A DNA stretch of 64,000 nucleotides from Rotaria sp. Silwood1 (Eukaryota; Rotifera; Eurotatoria; Philodinida; Philodinidae). The stretch's first letter is position 1; each line of letters starts with the position of its first letter. Both the position numbers and the translations under genes were made by a program. Where the stretch lies: contig CAJNOP010000013.1 in the NCBI GenBank assembly GCA_905250075.1, forward strand, positions 974,188 through 1,038,187, given 5' to 3'. Shown here one piece after another: positions 48,196-60,970 of the stretch. The notes under the pieces were generated by a model. That model saw only the letters and a list, made by a program, of their open reading frames with translations, had not been told where the DNA came from and searched no databases.

Positions 48196-50596
48196 ATGTC
48201 GTCTATTCATACTACAACTGATGAAGAAGAACCTATAGTAACATGTAGTGAATTACTTGAACAAATCGAAGATGAAGAAGACGAATTAGATCGTGAACGA
48301 GCACTCTATGGAAATTGTGATGTTGATACATGTACATATTCACAAGTACATCAGCAATAATCATTTTAATTCAAACAAAAAAAAACATTATTTATTTATT
48401 TATTTGAGGGATATGTTCGACGACAACCTTTATTTGCTTGTATGACATGTAATAATAATGGAGAATTAAGTGGTGTTTGTGCAGCATGTGCATATCATTG
48501 TCATGCCAATCATGACGTAAATGAATTGTATACAAAAAGGTAGCGATTTGGAATTTTTTGAAATAAAAATATGTTAAAAAATTATTTTTTAAAGATTTTT
48601 TCGATGTGATTGTGGAAATTCTAAATTAACTCATCAACCATGTAAATTATATCCAGTAAGAAAAATTTATTTTATTTTCATTGATATTTTAATAAATTTT
48701 CTAGAATAAAGATGCAGAAAATATTTTGAATAAATATAACGATAATTTTCGTGGAATTTATTGTACATGTAAACGTTCGTATCCAGATAAAGAAAAAGAA
48801 GTTAGTATTTTTTTTAATTTACAAAGGACACTTCAAGAGTTTTTCATCAGTCCTTTACACAATCATTCAAAATTTGCTTCGAGTGTTGTTTTCCATAGTA
48901 TTGCTGTGTATTTGATTAGATCAGATCATGCAAATTCTTTCTGGAATAGTCTTAAAATTTGAAATGCTTGTACTAGGATGATGAATTTGTTTGTTGAACC
49001 TTTATTTTCAATGATTCTTGGCTGTTTATAGATTACTTTGTAACGTTTCAACGTTTGATTATTCTATCATATTGTTCTCTTCATAAAACTATGATTTGTT
49101 ACTAGTAACAATGTAGAATATCATGTGAAGATAGGTCCTTCCAAATTGTTTCAGTAAATACTGACCCAATTGAATTTGAAACTGTTTTCAGTCATAAATG
49201 AGTTGATAATGCACTTAGCGAGCATAAAATAATGCTGAACTTAAAACAAACAAGAATAATTGAAATAACCTCTGAGGAAATTATGCTCAGAGTGCCATCC
49301 ATTCGTTGGTATAGTCCATGAGAATCAACTTCAACTGTTGCTGGAACAACGTTAAAATTTTCTGTGGTCATAGCGATTAAAAAACAATCTGAATGTGTGA
49401 AAAACCCTCATGTTCATAGTTAATAGGCATGGCTTTCATTGTAAATTATATCGATTTAATAGTTATATTAAATTATGCTATTCAAATATTACCATGAAAA
49501 TTCGAATTCATGAAAAGAAATGCTAGACCACTTGTCGGAAAGAAATTCAGAAAAACACGAAGCACGAAACTTCAAAGTTTGACATCGCTCATATAATCCT
49601 GAATGTGATTAAGTGTTATAATAGAATAGTTACACTCAAATTACGGCCTTTACGAGAAAAACTTTTGACATATCCTATATGGAATATTGTTTTGTTATTA
49701 TGATAGACAAATGATGATGAAATGATACAATGTATAATCTGTGAAGATTGGTTTCATAGTCAAGTAAAATTCGTTATATTCAGCTGTGGTTTTCTATATT
49801 TTACTGAATATACTTTTTTTAGCATTTGGGTGTTCCATTACCAATGGAAGAAAATGACATTAATCAAATGGATATGATATGTCAAGCATGTATAGCTAAA
49901 TATAAATTCTTAGCTAATTATGATGGTTCGAAAGAATAGAAAGATATTTCTTTACTTTTTTATTTTTATTTGAGTTTAGAATCTCGTGGTATTACTCTAC
50001 AACCATCAATAGATAATAATGCAGCAGGTGAGAATTTTCATCTAATCATTCTTGTTTTTTAACAATTGATTTCTTGATGTACTTAGCTGCTAGTAATAAT
50101 CAATCATGTCTTCTTCCTTCAAATGCTAATACTGAAGTTCATACAATATTTTTACGAGATGGTTGGAGAAAAAGATTATGTCGTTGTGTTCAATGTTCTG
50201 TATGTTTCAGTAATTAAAGATTTGAAATCGAAATTCTTCGTCTTTTTTAATTATTATTATTAGAAATTATATGATGAATTAAATTTAACACCAATATTTG
50301 ATGATGATGATGCTATACAAGAATATGAAAAACAAGCATTAGCTAAAAGTGAAAATCTCGATGCTGATAAAATCATAGCTGATTCATTAGAAAATCTTGG
50401 TTATGTACGAAAACTTGAAGTTTTACATGATATAAATGAATTTAAAAAATCTCTTGGTGATTTTCTTCGTGAAAAAGCTGATAGTGATGGTGTATTAACA
50501 GCTGAAGATGTGACAACATTTTTTGCTAATTTAAAAGACAAACGTAAAGAACAACAACGAACAACATTCATGCCTCCTGATAATTGTAAATTCTAA
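48196..50596 (+). CDS. UBR7: UBR7-type E3 ubiquitin ligase (UBR box and PHD finger)
   Basis: UBR7 is a UBR-box protein whose PHD-type finger has been linked to histone H2B ubiquitination. Exons: 48196-48345, 48409-48539, 48595-48655, 48705-48800, 49707-49763, 49823-49925, 49980-50027, 50087-50199 and 50264-50596, totalling 364 codons (363 aa; human about 425). The UBR box is near residues 45-110: CTYSQGYVRRQPLFACMTC, GVCAACAYHCHANHD, FFRCDCGNSK. The PHD-like finger is near residues 137-190: YCTCKRSYPD, MIQCIICEDWFHSQHLG, MICQACI. The C-terminal family segment WRKRLCRCVQCSKLYDEL, followed by an acidic stretch, is also present. Intron 4 (906 nt) is the only long intron and separates parts of the PHD. 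Its donor is gttagt; intron 6 uses gttcga, a weak donor. Orthology is strong; the protein is shorter through loss of linker sequence. Confidence 0.93.
48820..49690. repeat. Weak imperfect inverted repeat in UBR7 intron 4
   Basis: Left (caagagtttttcatcag near 48833, gagtgttgttttccatagta near 48881) and right (cgagaaaaacttttg near 49652, taatagaatagttacactc near 49619) halves pair loosely. Similarity is lower than in the other fold-backs and could be partly composition. Confidence 0.3.
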
Positions 50597-53500
50597 AAAG
50601 CTCTCTCTCTTTATTGATATATTAGAAATAAATATGAAAGTATTTTGAAAAGAAAGATTTTTTAAACGTACCAAGTACGAACAATAGTTATTTCAAATCA
50701 TATAATACTATATAAAGATACATCTTTTAATGTACAATTGTGTTTCAATCAACTTTTTTTTTATTGATCGTATTATTCGATCAATCATTCTGAGTGTATA
50801 AGTGAATTTCAACTTTGTTTGTACTGTTACTAAGGAGCTGTAGGTCTGGTGCAAAAAAAAATGTAGTCCGCAGCTTCACATTGGTAAGTGTCAACTAATA
50901 TTGAAAACTTTTTAGATCAGATTTTTAAAACCGATATCATTAATTGTTTTGAATGTTCGACAGTCAAATACTAAGAATTCAATATACGCAAATTTTATTG
51001 TCTACTAAACTCGAATTAGAATAGCTGTTTCATTTTTGGAAGAAGTATAAAACAGATTGATATTTATTTGAGCACTAGAAATCCTCTTTTTCTATTTCGA
51101 CAATAACTATGAATATGCGTAGATAGTGAACTAGTGTCAGAAAATGATTTATAATTAAGTAAATCTTTTCATTAATTGCATAGAATATATTCTTGTTTGA
51201 TCTTGCTTCCATACATTCAGCGTTGAATAATTGAAAAGTGAAAGACAAGAAATAGCTGTACATTGTCTTCTTTTTCGGCAGAAAAAATACTTGCGAGAAC
51301 AATCCAATCGATTGTACTCTTGAACTTAGCAGTCACAAACAATTGTGCAACATTGAATTCTACATTCGTCCATGTGAGAATGACTGATCCATACATTAAA
51401 TCTTGCTTTAAAAAACATCAATATATTTTATTGTCATGAACGATAACATTAGAAACCTCGAAAAGATTATAGAAGTGACGAGCACATCATTTTCTATTTA
51501 CTTATATCTTACATTGATCTTCAAGAGCAACGGCTTACAAAAACTGATAGATGCCTGAAGAACATCAAAACGCGCAGTTAGACGTTTGAGTAGGCATTCA
51601 TGTTTTAAATTTCGCTTCAACAAAAAAAAATTGATTTGAAAAAACAAGCGAAACACTTTTGTACAGTAAAAAAATTCTCCATTGACTGACTTTTTGAAAG
51701 TTCAGACCTCGAAATAGAAAATAATATATTCTCATTCAACCTACTCCACTCCTTTATGTATCTAGAAGATTAATTTTTGTTACCATCTATTATTAATACA
51801 TGTCGTATAATCAATTTCTTCTTTTCTCCTGCAGATTTTGAAGTTAGCAAAATTGGAGAAAACGGTGTGCACTTGGCGAATATACGACTGATTGGCATTT
51901 TTTTTTAGCATGGTTTCCGTTTTGGATAACTTTTTCTTACTCTCATATGTGCAGTACGGTTGATTTTCTGCCACGCAAGAGTAAAAAAAGCCTGAGATCA
52001 AACCATCGGCATACTATTGAATGAGAGCAACTGCATGGGGAACAAGCCGATTAAGTCGTAGAGAGAAATGTTTTGTTTCTCGTTTATTAAAGCTATAAAA
52101 AAAAAAAGTAAAAAAAATTGATTAACGTGTCAACAGTCACATGAAATTTTTCATTTTTCTTGATCTATACTTCTCTTATGTTGTTGTAATTTGAGATGAA
52201 ACTTTGATCAATTTATCAATTCATTGTAATCAACCATCATTAAAAATATCACTCTGAAAAAATCTCTGGTTCGCGAGAAAAACAAAAATAATCTTAATAC
52301 GTCTGAATAGAATAGAATGTACGTGTATTACTTGATAGTTAAGGTCAACGCAAATATACTATATATATTAGTTCTGTTCTTATCTTAGATATTATGAAAA
52401 TAACTGCGATCTTATTCTAAATTGCGTCGTATGAATGCCATTTTGCGCATGTGATAGGATAGAGAATGTCTAATAAGTATTGATTTCCTGCAAATAATAT
52501 TCTTTTCCTTTATGATTTTCAGTAGAATAGGCTGATATTTACAGCACATATTCTAGACATTTAAATCTATTCTAGGCTAGAATTTGAATCGTCTACTTCC
52601 TATAGTAATAAAGGTACAAGTAGCATCAAATTCATAGGAATTTTTATAATTATTCTGACGAACAGCAATCTCTTCTACATTTTCTTCATCTGTCATTTTT
52701 GTAAACTACTAACTTGGTACCATTTTTTTACGAGAATCGACATAGCAAATATCGAACAACAGTTATAATGAATACTATCAAGTCTTTATTTGACAAGCGT
52801 ATTAATCCTGAAGTTAATCATGCAAAAGGAGGAAAATTGAGAAGAGAAAAATTTGAAAATGAATTAGAATTGGATACTGTTGATCACAATAAAATACGGG
52901 CAAAGAATACAGAAATAACCGAGTCAATTGAAACAAATGCTAAGACAAAATGTAGAACAGATACGTGAACCTTGACACACGCTTCTCTTCTTGTTTCGTT
53001 TAAATCACTGTATTTTTTTTGTCTAACCGCTCTAATAAAACGGCGAAAAAATCCTTACAAATAACGCAAAAAAACTTCTATTCACGTTATATTATTTATA
53101 TTCAGAAATGTTCCGATGTCATCAAGAATAAGGAAACAGGCGACTACTGAGAAGGTAGCGTTTACGACATTAGAGAAACTCTTATTGCAAGGATTGGTGG
53201 GCAAAAAATTGTACAGTTCCATTGAGGAAAATCAAAATTTTCCAAGACTGAGAGTCACTTCTGCTTGTATCTCTGTGTCTAAAAAGGGTAGAAAGCTCAA
53301 ATTCTAGTATAGAGTAGATCTAGAATATGTTCTGTGAATATCAGCGTATTCTACTGAACATCATGTAAGAAAAGAATATTATTTGAAGAGGATCACAACG
53401 TATTAGATACCCTTTATATATTATAGCATCCAACCTAGGATCAGACACTGAATTGACATTAACTCAGACCATTCTTTACCTGACCAGTTACAAGATGGTC

Positions 53501-54766
53501 AATCTCGATTCAGAGATTAAGTATATTGTATGGTATGTAGGGATATTCGTTCAGTTCAAAGAGAGTTTCAATGAAATGCAGGACTAAATCCGCACCATTT
53601 TATTAGTCTTTCATTTGTTAAGTTATATTCTTATAGTTAATATATTCAGGGAAATAATTGCCGATCGAAGCGATATTTTACTCATAATGATGACTCAGTA
53701 AGACTGGAAAAGTTCTAAAAGAATTTCTATCCGTAGATGTCTCTTATGGAATTATGATCGTTTTATCGAATTTTTGGCTTATTGCAACAGATCGATAGAG
53801 GAATCAGAAAAAAGGAATTTTCATCGGAATTTTTCTACATGAACACGAAAAACAATTCTATGACACAAAAAACTGGTAAAGCCAACTGTTTTTCAGTGTT
53901 CAATATGTCGAGAAGAAACTCTCTTCTTTTTGAGTTTTCTATTAATAGCTTGCCATAAGCCGAAAGTCAGATAAAACGATCGTAACTCCATAAAGTACGT
54001 CTATAGAAAGAAATTCTTTCAGACTTTTCTAGTCTTACTGAGTTCTCCTTATGAGTAAAATATCGTTTCGAATGTCGATTAACAGTTTGATATGTTCCCT
54101 AGTTAGATTGAACGTATTGTAATTGATTAATCCGAGAATAGTCTGAACTAATGTCCAGCCAATGTCGAATCCCAAAGATTGGTCTAGACAAATCTGAGAT
54201 TGAACGCTAACGTATATTTATTTATTTGTATGTTTTCATCCACTGTAGAATGTTTTTTATTCTAGTATTTATGAATTAATTCAAACACAACGACGAGAAA
54301 GAATATAAATACATAAATGACAATGAGATGTATAATTTTGAGATATATATATTGATAGATAAGAAAAATAGATGGGAGACAATGAGAAAGAATTTCACTA
54401 TTGCAAAGCCATAAACAGTTTTAAATGCGTTATATAAGAACTATTAGATAAATGTTTCGATGCAATAGACGATTGGTATGCTTCTAAACAGGAAATTGCT
54501 GACACAAATAAAGAAACATTTTACCATGGAAATAAACAAACAAAAACAACAAAAGGTATTAAATAAAGATCAGCACACCACTACAATTCAACAAGAACAA
54601 GACATCTGACACAATACAAAACGTTACAATTTTGTTTTGTTTTTCAGTTCAGTTGAGCAACATCTTCTTGGAGAAAATCTTTATTAATTAATTTCCATTC
54701 GACGATTATTAGTTACTGTATCTAAAATTATCATTTATTGACATCTATTTTTTTTTTCGATTCATT
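50597..54766. other. 4.2-kb convergent spacer, contains a fold-back; no gene recognised
   Basis: UBR7 (plus) and the zinc-finger gene (minus) end towards each other, so only 3' ends should be here. Two Lys/Arg-rich frames (52714-52968, 84 codons; 53116-53307, 63 codons) resemble no family and have no recognisable partner exons. The palindrome at 53648-54090 is the one structured element. Confidence 0.45.
53648..54090. repeat. Long, well-preserved palindrome between UBR7 and the zinc-finger gene
   Basis: Arms are about 205 nt with a loop of about 25 nt near 53860-53885. gcgatattttactcataa (about 53670) pairs with ttatgagtaaaatatcg (54048); cagtaagactggaaaag (53696) pairs with cttttctagtcttactg; ggaattatgatcgttttat (53748) pairs with ataaaacgatcgtaactcc (53971). 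By eye the arms are about 80% alike, the best preserved in this window. Confidence 0.82.
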
Positions 54767-57700
54767 TTATTTACCTCCTAAGAAAAGTATTTCTTTAGCC
54801 ATATCTGAACCGATAATTAAACTACCGTGAAATTGATTACTGTTTCCAGCATGAACATTCTATAATAGAAATATTTACAAATAGATAAGAAAAATATCGA
54901 ATCAATAAAATAAATATACTTTAATATGATGGAGTACTGCTGATGAATAACTTGATGCAAATTTTTTACAAAATGGACAATTATAACGATGACGTTTACC
55001 AAGAATTTCTTTATAAATTGTTGATACAGCTAAAAATCAGTAAAAGAAAACAATAATAAAAATTTTAATTTCAAATAAACATACGAATTTGTTTCAAATT
55101 TTTCATATCACCATCTGCTGATAATAATCGAGCTTGTTTCGAATGAATTAATGTATGTTGATTCTAGAAAATAAGAAAAAATATTTTATGATTTGTCAAA
55201 TTTCCTATTGCAAGCACAATCTTTATCACAATTGTAATTTTTTTTGTATGTTAAACAACTTGGTTCATTGATCAATGAGAGCAGAAGTATCAAAAACGTT
55301 TTATGTGAAAGTCAGAAAAATTTAATTCATAAAGGAACTTTTCCAACTGATAACTTGTATTAGAACTCATATTTTACTGATTATATTAGAGTCCACTGTA
55401 CAAATAAAATTTCTAAGATGATAGGTGCCACTAACATTTTCCTCTTGAGTTATGATTATTTTACTAAATTTTCAGTCTATTGCAAAGTATCGCGAGGAAA
55501 TTGAATTAAGAAGTTTCAGTGAAAAAATTAATCTGAACATAGACCACATAGTCCTTATAATATTCTGAAAGTTTCAACAAGAACAAATGCTTCTATCACA
55601 AGATAACAGTGTTACGAAACTGCAGTATTCTTACAAATGATTTGCAAAACCTGTGAGATAATTGTCCTGATAAAATTTCAAATCGAAATACCATGATTCA
55701 GTTATCCTCGTAATACTCTGCGAAAGGTTAAAAATTTAGTAAACTAATTATAACTCATGAAGAAAGCACTTGTGGCATGTATCTTCTTAGAAATTTTATC
55801 AGTACAATGGATTCAAACAATGAATTCGACCGAAGATTATCAGTTGCAAAGGTTTTCTCGTCTGTTACATAAATAACCAAAAACAAATTATCGATTATTG
55901 AGACCTATATGATTGTTGGATTTCACCAAATAGTAGAAGATCGTAACTGAACTCAATCCAGTAATCTTTTTCATGTTCAACACTTGAACTGTATCCAGAT
56001 CCAGACATATTAATCGAGCCACGTTATTGAGGTCAACATAATTGACAATATTTTGTAGGCTCTTATAAAATGACACTAGTTTTTAGGTGAATGCATAGAG
56101 ACTAATTCTGACGAGGAAATACAGAAGATTCATGGAGTTTGAAAGCATTACTCCAGGTTGAAAAGTCTGTCGATTGTTCCGGTGATTTTCAGTCCATTTC
56201 CTGTTCCTCGTAGTAGGATATGACTCGAAGTTGTCGAAAAATCGGTAGGCTTTCCGATCTACAATATGACTTCGAAATTCCGGTGAAATTTACAGGCTTA
56301 CAAAAGCCATAATCATCATCTTGAGTTGGACTACTGAGTTATACTTTGTAAATAAGCTAAAGTTAAAAACTCGATGCATTGTTAATGATCACAGAAGTGA
56401 GCCTCACTACATTATCTAACTTCTTATCTACACCACACAATTTAGTTGCAATTTATGAGATCCGATAGACTAAAACGACCATTTCAACAAACCACATTTC
56501 TCAATTGCCAATCAAACTCTGTGGGATAGATGAAATCTGACAAAAAACATTATTATAAGGAAACAATCATGTAACTAATTATATAAGCCATTCTCGAAAG
56601 AAATAAATCTAATTTCTAATTTTATTATTGATAACCCAATTCTTCTAGTGTTCTATTTGAAGATGTTCAACTGACTTATAAATTGAGACGTTTCTTAAAA
56701 ACTATACTAATCGATTCTTGTCTTTAAAAAAGTCTCAAATATTTAAATCGTGCTGTCTTATTATTATTGACAAACAATGAGAGCACTAAAGACTATTAAA
56801 CTATTCTTAATAACTTACAGTATATGATAAAGAATTTGATGCAAACGAACAATGGTGACATTTATATATATTTAATGAATTATCTTGATGACATGATCTA
56901 TGATGATCATATTCTAGAATTGTTGTCGATATATGTGGACAATAAATACAATAAAAAGTTCGTGGTTTTTTTAATTGTTGTTCAATAAATGATCTTTTTA
57001 AAATTGTTTGTCGTATTGAAAAATCAGCATCAGATACATACTAAATTTAAATTCAAAAGAAAAACTTTTTTCAAAAGAGAATAATTTAAAAACTATATAC
57101 ATGACATAGAATTAAATTATTTGAAGAATTTTTTTTCGGATGTTTTTTTGCCATATGTAGAATAATTTTTGTTCGATATCGATGATTATATCCACAAAAT
57201 GAACAATAATAAAAAATATTTTTCTTATTATCTTTTAATTGATGCAGATAAATATGTTGTCGAGCATAACTTGTATTTACTGTACGATATGAACATTTTG
57301 TACATTGATATAAAGAAACAACAAATTTTCCATGAGATTTTCCTTGTTGAGACTAAAAGCATAATTCCAATCAAAATATTTTTATTTTGAATTTACATAA
57401 AACTAAAACAAAAAAAAAAGAATTATACTTTTTGAATTTTTGAACAAATATGTTTATCTAATTCATAAATTTTCGATGAATGAAATGCACAATCCATACA
57501 AGTAAATCTTCGTTTAGGTTTTAACATCGATATTTTATTTGGTATAGTTACAATAAGTGATTGTGTTGGTGTTTCTGTTACAGATATTGATGTATAATTA
57601 TCTGGACGAAGACGATCATAAATACATTGTTCAAATTCAGTTTTATCTTTAATTTTTTCCCAAATAGATCTTTTTAAATCTTCCCATTTAATTTGACGAA

Positions 57701-59596
57701 AATCAGTAAAACGAGCTAAAACTTTTTTTGATACAACAAAACCAAATGTACGTTCATATTCTTCATAAGTTTTTTCAGCTTCTTCATTTGACATTTCATA
57801 ATAACCATTTAAATTTGGTTCAACTTTATGTCGTGCTCGTATATGACGTAAACAATCTGTACGCCAATTTGTACGATAAAAACAATATGGACAACGATAA
57901 GGTTTAAATGATGGACGAGAAGATGGTCTTGTTATTTCGGATGTTGATGATTTATCCATTCGATCATCTTCAAATACAATAATTGAATCTTCTGGATGAT
58001 CATCAACAACAATTTGATTTGTATCAGATTTATTTGGTTCAATCATTAATAATGCAGCTGCTTCATCATCTGTAACATCAACTGTTCTTGCATCAGCTAT
58101 ACTTATTTTTAAATCATCATCATCTTCAATATCATTTTCATGTTTTAATTGATTATTAATACTTGACATTGTTGCTGATATAAGACTATCAATTTGTGGA
58201 ATATATTCTAAATAATGAAAATTTCGATTTTTTATTAATTCATCTTCAGATGTTTCATGCATTGTTTTATGATGACGTTTAACATCATAACGCCAACGAT
58301 AACCACGATAACATAATGAACAATAATATAAACGATTTGGATTAAAATTTGGATGTGATGAAAATTTTTGATAAACAACATTTGATGAATTTGATAAATG
58401 TTGAGAATTTGTATCTGATGAAATTACATTTGTATGATTATTATTTGGTTTAATTATTTTTGTATGATTTGCTTCAATATGTTGCTCAATATATCGTGGA
58501 TGATTTGAACGAAATTGACATAATGAACATTGATATTGATGTTTGGAATCATGACGACTATGTAATTTTGTATCAAATGCACGTTCTCTCATATATGCAT
58601 TTATAGTTTGTTCAGCTTCTTCATGAGATAATTGTAAGACTTCAAAATTTTGATTTGGATGTCGTTTTTTTGCATGACACTATAAAAGAATTAAAGTAGA
58701 ATGATTTATTATAGATAAATAATAAAAAGTAATTCTTAGTATTTGTTTCGATAATAAATGTGACAGTTTTTTAATAGTTCTAAACAGTGTTGTTGGAAAA
58801 AAAGATCTGTATTTTTAGATATATAATAGATCGACAATGTAGAAGATAGATAGACTTAGATAAATGCTAGTTTCATAAAGAAGACTCCCTCATGTGTGAA
58901 GTATAGAATTCCATGAATGACTGTCAACTAAAATTGAAAAGAAGTATATTCTAATTTGAGATTAAGATTACTGAAGAAAAAACATGTAGGAACGATTGTG
59001 TGCATGCACCTAAGATGCATATTAAAGCTTATCATTACAGGAAATAAGTTCATCTCCATGATCCTTACTACATTGTATTCGGATATCCTCATTTTCTAGA
59101 TACATAATGTGGATTAAGATAAAACTTGTCATTCACTTTTATTTCAATTGATTATCATTATCTGATGACTGACTTTTTTTTAAAATTATAATATACTACT
59201 CAATTCAATACAAAGAAATCGTTTGTATATATAGTTTAGATGTATCCTCTACATTGTTGACAGTATTAATAATACATATCTAACATACCTGAATATACCA
59301 GCGAAGATTTGCACGCCAACCACAAATTGAACACATAAATGGTTTAATATTAATATGTGTTGCAATATGAAGTTTCAGTTTAGTTAATGTTGGTGAACTA
59401 AAATAATAAAAAAAAAATAAGATAAACAATAAATATATTCATATATATATATTGATCTTACGAATGTTCACAATGTGGACATTGAAATTTTTTAAAAGAT
59501 TTTGTGAATGAATTTTTATTGTTTGGTGTTGATTCCGATAAATTATTGATTTCTTGTTGATATTTCCAAAGACTTAAAATAATTGAAATTAGCTTG

Positions 59597-59631
<35 letters not shown>

Positions 59632-60970
59632 TTTTCATACGCATCATCTTCATCATCATCAATATCTTCTTCAATCATAATCATTTCATCATTTCCATTT
59701 GGAAGAACTTCACCATATGATTGTACATTATCAATTAAAAGTGCTGATAAACCATTATCATCATCGTTATTATTATTATTATTATTATGTATGACGTCTT
59801 CTTCTGTATGTGAAGAATAAGTTCTATGACTTTGTATTTCATGTTGTGAAATATCTTTTAACCAAGATGTTGTATATGAACAATATTTACATTGATATGT
59901 TTTTGTAAAATTTTCAACTGTTGTTGTTGTTGGTGGTGGTGGTGGTGGTGGTGGTAGTTGTGAAGGTAAAGACTTAACTTTAAGACGAATTTTATAATGT
60001 CCTGTTGCTGATGGTGGTAATGGTACATTTGTATCAAGTTTTCCAACATATCGACCAGCTTGTGCATGACTTATTTCATGTTTTCGACGTATATGTGCTG
60101 TACAATCATGAAAATTCTATTAAATAAAAATGTTTAAAAAAGGTTAGAAAAAAAATTGTTTTTTTTTCTTGGTTAAAATTACTTTATAAGTTAAATGACA
60201 AATTCGACATTGAAAATTTTTTTGAATTGGTTGTATTGTTGAAGAATAAAATGAAGGTGATGTAAGAGTAGGAGTTGAATTAATTGGTTTTGTTGGACTA
60301 TTCGTACTTTTTGGTGCTATTGGTCGTTGTGAACTAATATTTGAATGTGCAAAATTTTCATTATGAATTATATTAGGCTAAATTTTAAAAAAATAAAATA
60401 ATTCTTTTATATTTGATAGAAATAAAAAGAAAAAACAAACCTCAGTAAATCTTCGATCATTTTTATCTGCTGTGATAACACGATTCCAAAAATGAATAGA
60501 ACCTAAGTAGAAAGGGAAAAAAAAAGTCAATTTATAATTTTCTTTCTTTTTCCATAACGAATAAAGAGGAAAAAACCTGGATCGACATTTGATTGTTTAA
60601 ATATTGGTAATGATTGTCGTGGTGCTTGAGAAATAATCTTCACAACAAAATAGTTTTAGAGTAAAAAAAAAAAAGTCTTTTCTTTAAAAGCATACTTGAT
60701 GACTAAATGCCGGTTTACGTCTCGATCTTTTTTCAGTTGATAATAATGATACATTTTTTGGTGGTGCTTCACTTTTACTGGCTGTTTCTAAATGTAAAAC
60801 AGAAAACGTTATTTAAAAAAAAAAAGATGATTGATGATATCTATAAACAAACCTTCACTATGTGCTTCATTTAAATGACTAATTAATTCTGGCAAGCTAG
60901 TGCCATTGAAACTACATTCAGGACAAATAAACGCTGTACCATCTGTGTCGACAGTAGTATCCATCATCAT
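54767..60970 (-). CDS. Large multi-C2H2 zinc-finger protein
   Basis: Fourteen exons on the minus strand: 60853-60970, 60696-60787, 60577-60637, 60441-60502, 60183-60377, 59641-60116, 59462-59572, 59289-59397, 57429-58679, 57101-57352, 56819-57040, 55085-55163, 54920-55029 and 54767-54859. They total 1077 codons (1076 aa) with all junctions in frame. At least a dozen C2H2-type fingers are scattered rather than in tight TGEKP arrays: ICPECSFNGTSLPELISH at the N terminus, CRICHLTYKNFHDCTAHIRR, CKYCSYTTSWLKDISQHE, CPHCEHSSPTLTKLKLH, CSICGWRANLRWYIQCHAKK, CSLCQFRSNHPRYIEQH, CPYCFYRTNWRTDCLRHIR and others to CPFCKKFASSYSSAVLHH. Between them lie a Pro8 run, Asn and Asp runs and acidic spacers. Irregular spacing resembles REST- or ZNF462-like scattered-finger proteins. 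Three ATGs in a row open the frame. A nuclear DNA/RNA-binding role is likely; no orthologue is assigned. Intron 11 (1.66 kb) holds a palindrome. Confidence 0.9.
55387..55815. repeat. Long imperfect palindrome in zinc-finger gene intron 11
   Basis: gtacaaataaaatttctaag (55398) pairs with cttagaaattttatcagtac (about 55785); gagttatgattattttac (55447) pairs with gtaaactaattataactc (55739); gcaaagtatcgcgagg (about 55482) pairs with cctcgtaatactctgc. Loop about 55585-55610. It shares the gagttatga...ttttac core with the elements at 7175 and 53648. Confidence 0.8.
59597..59629. repeat. T14-A19 mirror homopolymer filling a 68-nt intron
   Basis: Intron 59573-59640 of the zinc-finger gene is almost half an uninterrupted T run joined to an A run. 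It is self-complementary, and its length may be affected by sequencing or assembly error. Confidence 0.7.

Noticed and set aside
52714..53307. Two Lys/Arg-rich small frames as a two-exon gene
   Set aside because: No credible splice pair joins them in frame and neither resembles a family.
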